Shown in pieces: positions 57,020 through 64,000 of a stretch of DNA of 64,000 bases; the first letter of the stretch is position 1; every line of letters begins with the position of its first letter. A program made the position numbers and the translations under genes. Under the pieces are notes generated by a model. That model was not told where the DNA came from, searched no databases, and worked only from the letters and a program-made list of their open reading frames with translations. The stretch comes from JBBSHE01 sp038253325 (GTDB lineage: Bacteria > Actinomycetota > Actinomycetes > Propionibacteriales > Nocardioidaceae): contig JBBSHE010000003.1 of NCBI GenBank assembly GCA_038253325.1, positions 56,663 to 120,662 on the forward strand, given 5' to 3'.

Positions 57020-57469
57020 TCAGCCGGCGCCGATGTCCTCGTTCCACAGGGCCGGGTACGCAGCAATGAAGTCGGTCATCAGCTGGATGCACTCGGCGTC
57101 GTCCAGCACGATCACCTCGACACCGTTGTCGGCAAGCCAGTCGTGGCCGCCGTGGAACGTCTCCGCCTCACCGATCACGACCCGGGAGATGCCGAACTGG
57201 CGGATCAGCCCACTGCAGAACCAGCACGGCGACAGCGTCGTCACCATCGTCGTGCCGCGGTACGACGGCTGCCGTCCGGCGTTGCGGAAGGCTGCCGTCT
57301 CTCCGTGCATGGTGGGGTCGTCGTCCTGCACCCGGCGGTTGTGGCCGCGCCCTAGCAGCTGCCCGTCCCCCCCGAACAGCGCGCCGCCGATCGGGATGCC
57401 CCCCTCGGCGAGACCGAGCCGCGCCTCCTCCACGGCGACGGTCAGCATCGCCGGTGCGTCGACCGTCAC
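57020..57469 (-). CDS. Cytosine deaminase-like nucleoside deaminase
   Basis: GTG 57469 overlaps the permease stop (GTGA), giving 149 residues. The zinc deaminase motifs are HGETAAFRNAG (His and catalytic Glu) and TTLSPCWFCSGLI (two Cys ligands). TIPIGGALF-like text (GGIPIGGALFGGDG) precedes them. Yeast-type cytosine deaminases and related nucleobase deaminases have this form. Coupling to a CodB-type permease supports cytosine as substrate. Confidence 0.88.
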   Translation of the reverse strand: MTVDAPAMLTVAVEEARLGLAEGGIPIGGALFGGDGQLLGRGHNRRVQDDDPTMHGETAAFRNAGRQPSYRGTTMVTTLSPCWFCSGLIRQFGISRVVIGEAETFHGGHDWLADNGVEVIVLDDAECIQLMTDFIAAYPALWNEDIGAG

Positions 57470-58896
57470 AAGACGAGCGCCGAGCGAGGCCGGATGACCC
57501 GGACCAGGACCGCGTACGAGATGGCCGCGACTACGAAGCCGACCTCGAACGTGATGTCGCCGAACGCTGGATGGTGCTTCGGCACCCAAGCGGTGAACTT
57601 CTCCTGGTTGGAGAACAGCAGGATGGAGACGGCCATCCCGAGCAGCATCGCGATCGGGCCGGCCCAGTTCTGATACCTCGTGTCGGAGAGGACGGCGAAC
57701 CTGTCGATGTCGCGTCGCAGGAACCGGTCGGTCAGGACGACGCCGAGCCAGGGGCCGATCCAGTAGGCGATCACGAGCAGGAACGCCTCGTAATTCGCAC
57801 CGGAATTGTGCAGTCCGGCGAGTGCGACGATGAATCCGATCACGCCGAACACCGCGGCCACGACGGCTCGCGCGATGTGCGTCGGCAGCCTGATCCCCAG
57901 CGCCATGAAGGACATGGAACCGGAGTAGATGTTGAGGACGTTTGCCGCCACGGCGCCGATCGCGATGCACAGCAGGGTCACCTTGCCGAGCCAGTCGGGC
58001 ATCAGCCCGGTATAGACGCCGGGGTCGATGTCGGCGGCCTTTCCGGCCGCGGTCACCATCGCGGCCCCTCCGATCTCGAGGGCGACGCATGAGACGAAGA
58101 TCCCGAGCGCGGCGTACAGCGCGACCGGGAGCTTCGGCGTCGTCGGTGGGAGATAGCGCGTGTAGTCGGAGGCGTACGGGTTCCAGCCGGCTGCGTACCC
58201 GAACGAGGCCCCGACCATGAGCAGAAAGGCGCCGGTTGTCGGCAGGCCGCCGCTACCGGCCGCGCCCGGATGAGACTTCGACAACACGACGACCAGGCCG
58301 ACCGCGAACACCAGCGCCAGCACGGGAAAGGCGAACCGTTCGTAGACCACCACCAGGTTGTGCCCCAGGAACGCGATGACCAGCTGGGCGGCGACCACGA
58401 TCACGAGGCACAACGGCTTGGGCAGCGAGCCCCACAGCGCGTGCAGCGCGAGGGCGCCGCTGATGCTGTTGACCGCGAACCAGCCGATTCCCGCGAGGAC
58501 GGCGTTCAACCCGGCCGGAAGGATGTTGCCGAAGAACCCGAAGCCGGCGCGGCTGAGGACCATCTGGCACAACCCGCTCTCCGGACCCCACGTCGACAAG
58601 ACGCCCTGGGCGGCAGCCCCGAGACCGGTCCCGATGATGATCGCGGCCATGCACTGCCAAAACGACAGCCCCCAGAACAGCACCCCGAGGATCCCGACGC
58701 CGACAGTCGCGAACTCCAGGTTGGGGGAAGCCCAGGTCCAGAGCAGCTGGAGTGGACGCCCGTGACGCGCCTCTAGCGGGATCAGCTCCACTCCACCTGG
58801 CTCGACCGCGACGGTCTTGCTGCCGTAGTCGGCGAGTGCGGCTTCGATGGTGGGATCGGTGAGCGGCGTGGTCGATGTCACGGGCAAACTCTGCAC
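57466..58896 (-). CDS. Purine/cytosine permease (NCS1, CodB-like)
   Basis: A 476-residue NCS1 transporter with about 12 helices. After a ~60-residue cytoplasmic N-terminus come [67 protein letters not shown] (family hallmark) and [20 protein letters not shown]. It imports a nucleobase with cations or protons. The deaminase immediately downstream and overlapping implies a cytosine salvage operon. Its start is 128 bp from the divergent FMN oxidase gene. Confidence 0.93.
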   Translation of the reverse strand: MQSLPVTSTTPLTDPTIEAALADYGSKTVAVEPGGVELIPLEARHGRPLQLLWTWASPNLEFATVGVGILGVLFWGLSFWQCMAAIIIGTGLGAAAQGVLSTWGPESGLCQMVLSRAGFGFFGNILPAGLNAVLAGIGWFAVNSISGALALHALWGSLPKPLCLVIVVAAQLVIAFLGHNLVVVYERFAFPVLALVFAVGLVVVLSKSHPGAAGSGGLPTTGAFLLMVGASFGYAAGWNPYASDYTRYLPPTTPKLPVALYAALGIFVSCVALEIGGAAMVTAAGKAADIDPGVYTGLMPDWLGKVTLLCIAIGAVAANVLNIYSGSMSFMALGIRLPTHIARAVVAAVFGVIGFIVALAGLHNSGANYEAFLLVIAYWIGPWLGVVLTDRFLRRDIDRFAVLSDTRYQNWAGPIAMLLGMAVSILLFSNQEKFTAWVPKHHPAFGDITFEVGFVVAAISYAVLVRVIRPRSALVL

Positions 58897-59024
58897 CCGA
58901 CGTCGTCGACCTGTCTACGGAATCGACCGAGCTGCTCGGGACCCGGGTCGTACCGAGCGCGGAGCTGCAAGCGCGTGCTCGCTTGTACGCTGCTGACGGG
59001 AGTACCCGTGCAGGAGGCGACACA

Positions 59025-60254
59025 GTGGTTCGGCGTCAGTTCCCCCGTCCGCGCGAGCTGGCACCTCTTGTCCGCTTCGCGCGCCCGACCTGGCGCGCAA
59101 AGCAGCGTCGGCTCGCCTCGGCGCTGACGATCGAGGATCTCCGGGCGATCGCGCGGCGCCGGACGCCGCGGGCGGCGTTCGACTACACCGACGGGGCAGC
59201 GGAGGCGGAGATATCGCTCGCCCGCGCACGGCAGGCGTTCGGCGATCTCGAGTTCCGGCCGTCGATCCTGAGGGACGTGTCGACGGTCGACACGTCCACA
59301 ACCGTGCTGGGTACGGTCGCTTCGCTTCCGTTCGGCATCGCGCCGACCGGGTTCACCCGGTTCATGCACACGGAGGGTGAGATCGCAGGGGCCACGGCGG
59401 CGAGCGCCGCGGGTATCCCGTTCGCCTTGTCGACGATGGCGACCACCTCGATCGAGGACGTCGCCGCCGCAGATCCTGGTGGTCGCCACTGGTTCCAGCT
59501 GTACCTCTGGAAGGACCGGGACCGCTCGATGGCGCTGGTCGAACGCGCCGCAAACGCCGGATTCGACACGCTGCTGGTGACGGTCGACGTCCCGGTCGCT
59601 GGTGCCAGGCTGCGCGACGTACGCAACGGGATGGCGATCCCGCCGACGCTGAACCTGAAGACGGTGCTCGATGCGGCGGTCCGGCCGGCGTGGTGGTTCA
59701 ACCTCCTCACGACGGAGCCGTTGGCGTTCGCGACGCTCGACCGTTGGTCCGGGACGGTTGCAGAGCTGATCGACGCGATGTTCGACCCGACGGTGACATT
59801 CGAGGACCTGGCCTGGATCCGGGAGCAGTGGCCCGGGAAGTTCGTCGTCAAGGGGATCCAGTCGGTCGCCGACGCGTACCGGGTCGCCGAGCTCGGCGTC
59901 GACGCCATCACGTTGTCCAACCATGGCGGCCGCCAGCTCGACCGGGCACCGGTCCCTCTCCACCTGCTGCCCGACGTGGTGCGTGAGGTCGGGCGCGACG
60001 TCGAGGTGCATCTCGACACAGGGATCATGAATGGTGCGGACATCGTCGCCGCGGTCGCCTTGGGTGCGCGGTTCACGATGGTGGGACGCGCGTACCTCTA
60101 CGGGTTGATGGCCGGAGGGCGGGACGGTGTCGACCGGGCAATCGAGATCCTCCGGACACAGCTCCGGCGTACGATGCGGCTCGTCGGCGTCACCTCGCTC
60201 GACGAGCTCGAGCCTGACCACGTGACGGTGCTCCGACGTTTCGGGCCCGGTTGA
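59025..60254 (+). CDS. FMN-dependent alpha-hydroxy-acid oxidase (lactate dehydrogenase-like)
   Basis: GTG 59025 after GGAGG gives 409 residues ([23 protein letters not shown]). It belongs to the LldD/glycolate oxidase family: [65 protein letters not shown], the catalytic His in [13 protein letters not shown] and the phosphate loop [16 protein letters not shown]. It oxidises a 2-hydroxy acid to a 2-oxo acid. The frame extends to 58875 but that overlaps the divergent permease start. Confidence 0.92.
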   Translation: MVRRQFPRPRELAPLVRFARPTWRAKQRRLASALTIEDLRAIARRRTPRAAFDYTDGAAEAEISLARARQAFGDLEFRPSILRDVSTVDTSTTVLGTVASLPFGIAPTGFTRFMHTEGEIAGATAASAAGIPFALSTMATTSIEDVAAADPGGRHWFQLYLWKDRDRSMALVERAANAGFDTLLVTVDVPVAGARLRDVRNGMAIPPTLNLKTVLDAAVRPAWWFNLLTTEPLAFATLDRWSGTVAELIDAMFDPTVTFEDLAWIREQWPGKFVVKGIQSVADAYRVAELGVDAITLSNHGGRQLDRAPVPLHLLPDVVREVGRDVEVHLDTGIMNGADIVAAVALGARFTMVGRAYLYGLMAGGRDGVDRAIEILRTQLRRTMRLVGVTSLDELEPDHVTVLRRFGPG

Positions 60255-60312
60255 CCGACCCAGGCGCGCGACTGCTCGGGGCGCGTCGTCACCGGGTCGT
60301 AGGCTCGTGCGC

Positions 60313-62037
60313 ATGACCGAGCGCCGCCGGGTCCCTGAGCATGCCGAGGTCCTCGAGCACGCCGAGGTCCCTGAGCACGCCGAGGGCCCTGATCCCGGGA
60401 TCCCTGAGCCCGGGATCCCTGTGCCCGGGGTTCCTGAGCACGCCGGTGCCCCCGTGTCGACGGCTCCCGGGGTTCCCGGCGACCTGACGCCGGTGTTCGT
60501 GCTCGACCCCGCGCGGACCGCAAGACTGACTCGGCGCATCGTTGCCACCACCGCCGAACAGACCACGACGTACGCCCCGTTCACCCTGGAGCCGATCGCG
60601 AACCTCCCCGTGTCGTCGACGGCAGATGTGCGGACCGCCGCCGACGGCGCGCGCGCCGCACAGCGATCCTGGGCGAAAGTGCCCCTGTCGCTGCGCGCCG
60701 ACATCCTGTCGAACTTCCACGACCTCGTTCTCGACCGGCAGTCGGAGCTGCTGGACCTGATCTGCTGGGAGTCCGGCAAGGTCCGAAAGCACGGCTTCGA
60801 GGAGGTCGCCCACCTCGCGATGACCGCGCGGTACTACGCGCGTACGGCCTGGCAACACCTCGGAGCTCGTCGAGCGCCGGGGATATTTCCCGTCCTCACC
60901 CGGGCCGAGGTCCATCGCAGACCGAAGGGTGTCGTCGGGATCATCTCGCCGTGGAACTACCCGCTGACGATGGCGATCGCCGACGGGCTCCCCGCGCTGC
61001 TGGCCGGGAACGCCGTCGTGCTCAAGCCGGACGCGCAGACCCCGCTCACCGCGTTGCGCGGGCTCGAGCTGCTCGAAGAGGCCGGGCTGCCGCCCGGGAC
61101 GTGGCAGGTCGTGTACGGCCCCGGGCCGGTGGTCGGACCGGCGGTCATCGATGTCGCCGACTACGTCTGCTTCACCGGCTCGACCGCCACCGGACGGACC
61201 GTTGCCGAACGCGCAGCCAAGCGGCTGATCGGTTGCTCGCTCGAGCTGGGTGGCAAGAACCCGATGCTCGTGCTCGCTGACGCAGACGTCGGTCGGGCGG
61301 CCGACGGTGCGGTCCGGGCATGTTTTTCGTCAGCGGGTCAGCTGTGCGTCTCGATCGAACGCCTCTTCGTCGCCGACCAGGTCTACGACCGGTTCATCGA
61401 CGCGTTCCTCCGGCGTGTCAACGGCATCCGGTTGTCGGCCGGCCTCGGCTTCGACGGCGACATGGGATCGCTGATCTCGTCTGCTCAGCTGGAAACCGTG
61501 ACACGTCATGTCGAGGACGCGCGGGTCAAAGGTGCGCGTGTCCTCACCGGGGGGCACGCGCGTCCCGACGTCGGACCGCTCTTCTACGCACCGACGGTGC
61601 TGAGCGGGGTACGCCCTGAGATGACGTGCTTCGCCGACGAGACGTTCGGACCGGTGGTCGCTGTCTACCGATTCAACGACGAGGCCGACGCGGTCGCCCG
61701 GGCCAACGACGGTGCGTACGGTCTCAACGGGTCCATCTTCACCCGAGACGCGCGCCGCGGGCGTTCGCTGGCTGCCCGGCTCGAGTGCGGCACGGTCAAC
61801 ATCAACGAGGGCTACGCCGCGTCGTTCGGATCGGTCGCGACCCCGATGGGCGGGATGCGTGACTCTGGGCTGGGCCGGCGCCAGGGGTCGGACGGCGTTC
61901 TGCGCTACACCGAGGCGCAGTCCATCGTGACTCAGCGGGTGCTGCCGATTGCCGCACCGAGGTTCGTGTCCGAGGAACGCTACGAGAAGCTGATGACGTC
62001 GGTCCTCCGGCTGTTGAAGCGGGCCCGGCGCCCGTGA
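60313..62037 (+). CDS. Succinate-semialdehyde dehydrogenase with repeat-built N-terminus
   Basis: ATG 60313 gives 574 residues, ~40 more than usual. The extra N-terminus (~8-45) is encoded by short tandem repeats (EHAEVPEHAEGP, PGIPEPGIPVPGVP). The aldehyde dehydrogenase core includes GIISPWNYPLTMAIADGLPALLAGNAVVLKPD, LELGGKNPMLVLADAD (catalytic Glu), FSSAGQLCVSIERLFV (catalytic Cys) and ETFGPVVAVY. It resembles actinobacterial NADP SSADHs found beside GMC oxidoreductases. The stop overlaps the GMC start. Confidence 0.92.
   Translation: MTERRRVPEHAEVLEHAEVPEHAEGPDPGIPEPGIPVPGVPEHAGAPVSTAPGVPGDLTPVFVLDPARTARLTRRIVATTAEQTTTYAPFTLEPIANLPVSSTADVRTAADGARAAQRSWAKVPLSLRADILSNFHDLVLDRQSELLDLICWESGKVRKHGFEEVAHLAMTARYYARTAWQHLGARRAPGIFPVLTRAEVHRRPKGVVGIISPWNYPLTMAIADGLPALLAGNAVVLKPDAQTPLTALRGLELLEEAGLPPGTWQVVYGPGPVVGPAVIDVADYVCFTGSTATGRTVAERAAKRLIGCSLELGGKNPMLVLADADVGRAADGAVRACFSSAGQLCVSIERLFVADQVYDRFIDAFLRRVNGIRLSAGLGFDGDMGSLISSAQLETVTRHVEDARVKGARVLTGGHARPDVGPLFYAPTVLSGVRPEMTCFADETFGPVVAVYRFNDEADAVARANDGAYGLNGSIFTRDARRGRSLAARLECGTVNINEGYAASFGSVATPMGGMRDSGLGRRQGSDGVLRYTEAQSIVTQRVLPIAAPRFVSEERYEKLMTSVLRLLKRARRP
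60335..60448. repeat. 18-bp and 15-bp tandem repeats at the dehydrogenase 5' end
   Basis: Three 18-bp copies (60335-60388, of type CTGAGCACGCCGAGGTCC) are followed by four 15-bp copies (60389-60448, of type CTGAGCCCGGGATCC). All are in frame, so copy number changes would only lengthen or shorten the protein. Confidence 0.85.
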
Positions 62038-63758
62038 CGGAAGGCAGTGCGCCCGGGGCGTACGACTTCGACGTGGTCGTGATCGGCTCCGGGTTCGGCG
62101 GCTCCGTGGCAGCGCTGCGGCTGACGGAGAAGGGATACCGGGTCGGTGTGCTCGAGGCCGGCGCCCGGTTCGACGAGTCGAGCTACCCGAGGACGTCGTG
62201 GGATGTGCGGCGCTTCCTGTTCGCGCCGGCGGTCGGTTGTTACGGGATCCAGCGCATCGACGTTCTCAAGGACTGCCTGATCCTGTCGGGCGCGGGCGTC
62301 GGCGGCGGGTCCCTGGTATACGCGAATACGCTGTACGAGCCGCCCGACGCGTTCTTCCGCGACCCGTCCTGGTGCCACATCACCGACTGGCGTACCGAGC
62401 TGGCGCCGTACTACGACCAGGCCAAACGGATGCTCGGCGTCCAGACGAACCCGACGATGACGCCGAGTGACGAGGTGATGGTCAAGGTCGCCCACGACAT
62501 GGGCGTCGGCGAGACGTTCCACCGTGCGCCGGTCGGCGTCTTCTTCGGCGGACCGGGTAGGACAGTCGCCGACCCGTACTTCGGCGGACGGGGCCCCGAA
62601 CGGCGGGGCTGCGTCGAGTGTGGCGAGTGCATGACGGGCTGCCGGCACAACGCCAAGAACACCCTGCCCAAGAACTACCTCCATCTCGCCGAGCGGGCCG
62701 GCGCCGAGGTACGTCCGCTGACCACCGTGACCGAGGTGTCGGAGCTGCCGGGCGGCGGCTACCGGGTCGCGACGCGGCCCACCAAGGCAAAGCTGCGAGG
62801 CCGACGCGGCCGAACGTTCACCGCAGAGCACGTCGTGCTGGCCGCGTCGGCGCTCGGTACGCAACGGCTCCTGCACCGGATGCGTGACGAGGGGTTCCTG
62901 CCCCGCTTGTCGGACCGGCTCGGCGTCCGCACCAGGACGAACTCCGAGTCGATCCTCGGCGCGGTTGCCAGGCGATGCGATGTCGACTACAGCCGCGGAG
63001 TCGCGATCACGTCTTCGTGGCACCCCGACGACCTCACGCACATCGAGCCGGTGCGGTATGGCCGGGGCAGCAACGCGATGAGCCTGCTTCAGACCGTGCT
63101 CACCGACGACCTCGGCGACCGGCCACGCTGGCGGGTCTGGCTGACGGAGCTACGGCGGCAGGGAGGTGACGCCCTGCGGCTCTACGACCTGTGGCACTGG
63201 TCGGAGCGGACCGTGATCGCGCTGGTCATGCAGACCGTCGACAACTCGATCACGACGTTCACGAGGCGGTCGCGGCTCGGCCACCGCCGGGTGCTGACGT
63301 CGCGGCAGGGACACGGTGTCGCCAACCCGACCTGGATCCCGGTCGCCAACGACGCGGCCCGGAGGATCGCCGAGCAGGTCGACGGAATTCCGGGGGGCAC
63401 CATCGGCGAGCCCTTCAACCGGCCGCTCACCGCGCACTTCATCGGCGGGTGCACGATCGGCGACTCGGCGGCGACGGGAGTCGTCGACCCCTTTCACCGG
63501 GTGTACGGCTACCCGGGCCTGCACGTCGTCGACGGATCGGCGATCTCGGCGAACCTCGGCGTCAACCCCGCCCTCACCATCACCGCACAGGCCGAGCGGG
63601 CGATGGCATTGTGGCCGAACAAGGGTGAGGTCGACCCGCGACCGGCGCCCGGGGAGGCGTACCGCCCGGTGGCAGCGATCCGGCCCGTCCGGCCGGTCGT
63701 ACCCGACGATGCGTCTGGCGCGTTGCGACTCCCCATCGTCGACATCAGGCAGGGCTGA
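62034..63758 (+). CDS. GMC family oxidoreductase (cholesterol oxidase-like) with Cys cluster
   Basis: GTG 62034 overlaps the dehydrogenase stop; 574 residues. The FAD-binding start is DVVVIGSGFGGSVAALRLTEKGYRVGVLEAG. LSGAGVGGGSLVYANTL and the C-terminal FIGGCTIGDSAATGVVDPFHRVYGYPGLHVVDGSAISANLGVNPALTI match GMC/cholesterol oxidase relatives. A CVECGECMTGCRHNAKN segment (~193-209) has four Cys like an iron-sulfur ferredoxin site, a recurring feature of this subfamily. The substrate is unknown. It completes a three-gene redox run with 59025 and 60313. Confidence 0.92.
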   Translation: MTEGSAPGAYDFDVVVIGSGFGGSVAALRLTEKGYRVGVLEAGARFDESSYPRTSWDVRRFLFAPAVGCYGIQRIDVLKDCLILSGAGVGGGSLVYANTLYEPPDAFFRDPSWCHITDWRTELAPYYDQAKRMLGVQTNPTMTPSDEVMVKVAHDMGVGETFHRAPVGVFFGGPGRTVADPYFGGRGPERRGCVECGECMTGCRHNAKNTLPKNYLHLAERAGAEVRPLTTVTEVSELPGGGYRVATRPTKAKLRGRRGRTFTAEHVVLAASALGTQRLLHRMRDEGFLPRLSDRLGVRTRTNSESILGAVARRCDVDYSRGVAITSSWHPDDLTHIEPVRYGRGSNAMSLLQTVLTDDLGDRPRWRVWLTELRRQGGDALRLYDLWHWSERTVIALVMQTVDNSITTFTRRSRLGHRRVLTSRQGHGVANPTWIPVANDAARRIAEQVDGIPGGTIGEPFNRPLTAHFIGGCTIGDSAATGVVDPFHRVYGYPGLHVVDGSAISANLGVNPALTITAQAERAMALWPNKGEVDPRPAPGEAYRPVAAIRPVRPVVPDDASGALRLPIVDIRQG

Positions 63759-63776
63759 GACTCGCCCCTCTCTCGA

Positions 63777-63972
63777 CCTCGCCGACGTACGCCTTCCGCA
63801 CGCCTGGCCTCGCCGAGGTACGCCTGGCCTCGCCGAGGTACGCCTTCGGTACCCGTCGACGTCGCCGAGGTGCGCCTTCCGCACGGCTGGCCTCGCCGAC
63901 GTACGCCTTCCGCACGGCTGGCCTCGCCGCGGTACGCCTGGCCTCGCCGAGGTCAGGCGGCGGTACCCGTCG
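63777..63972. repeat. GC-rich tandem repeat at the window end
   Basis: Seven imperfect units begin with CCTCGCCGAGGTACGCC (or close variants), in long (~31 bp, adding TTCCGCACGGCTGG) and short (~20 bp) forms. No ORF with convincing composition uses it. It follows the GMC gene stop by ~20 bp and runs nearly to the G-rich window edge. From 63759 to 64000 I see no gene. Confidence 0.85.
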
Positions 63973-64000
63973 CCGGCGGGGGGGTCGGGGGGGCGGCCCC

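Noticed and set aside
63777..63972. CRISPR array
   Set aside because: The repeats are contiguous and imperfect with no unique spacers and no cas genes nearby.

Overview
This window is a piece of chromosome from a high-GC actinomycete. Housekeeping gene order (rplM-rpsI-glmM, glmS-acpS-nnr-alr-tsaE-tsaB-rimI-tsaD, groES-groEL, sigD-guaB-guaB3), many GTG starts, 4-bp start/stop overlaps and CIRCE control of groESL all fit Actinomycetota. The gene content suggests Propionibacteriales (Nocardioides/Kribbella relatives), which is inference. I see no rRNA, tRNA, CRISPR array, insertion sequence or prophage.

Left part (1 to about 25.8 kb) is accessory and stress-oriented. After the 3' end of ppdK and an ABC-F gene come two GAF-ANTAR regulators (2.4-3.1 and 19.7-20.4 kb), Ku and a LigD-type phosphoesterase/ligase (NHEJ, about 13 kb apart), a hemerythrin, two LLM flavin oxidoreductases (one frameshifted), a sortase/DUF4397 membrane cluster, a MarR/SDR divergon, CDGSH and haem-oxygenase-like/glycosyltransferase genes, and a STAS / anti-sigma kinase / SigB-type sigma module (20.6-22.4 kb). 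Several starts here carry GTTT-N15/16-GGGTAC-like promoters, as expected of a SigB/SigF-type general stress sigma factor, so the sigma module probably controls its own neighbourhood. That link is inference from sequence only.

Middle part (25.8 to 49.7 kb) is core: citrate synthase, ribosomal proteins L13/S9, glmM, coaA, glmS, acpS, nnr, alr, the t6A genes tsaE (fused to a GNAT domain), tsaB and tsaD with rimI, then a lipoprotein GH3 hydrolase and groES/groEL. Between these sit decayed accessory genes: a frameshifted GNAT gene, a 3' remnant of xylose isomerase and a broken secreted protein gene.

Right part (49.9 to 64 kb) holds a Kef-type antiporter, SigD, guaB and guaB3, a nitrilase-kynureninase pair, a cytosine permease/deaminase pair, and an FMN alpha-hydroxyacid oxidase / succinate-semialdehyde dehydrogenase / GMC oxidoreductase run, ending in a GC-rich tandem repeat at the window edge.

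Frame breaks are confined to accessory genes while the core genes are intact, which argues for real gene decay more than for sequencing error. Simple tandem repeats that lengthen or flank proteins recur (TsaE, the aldehyde dehydrogenase, the region after sigD, the window end).
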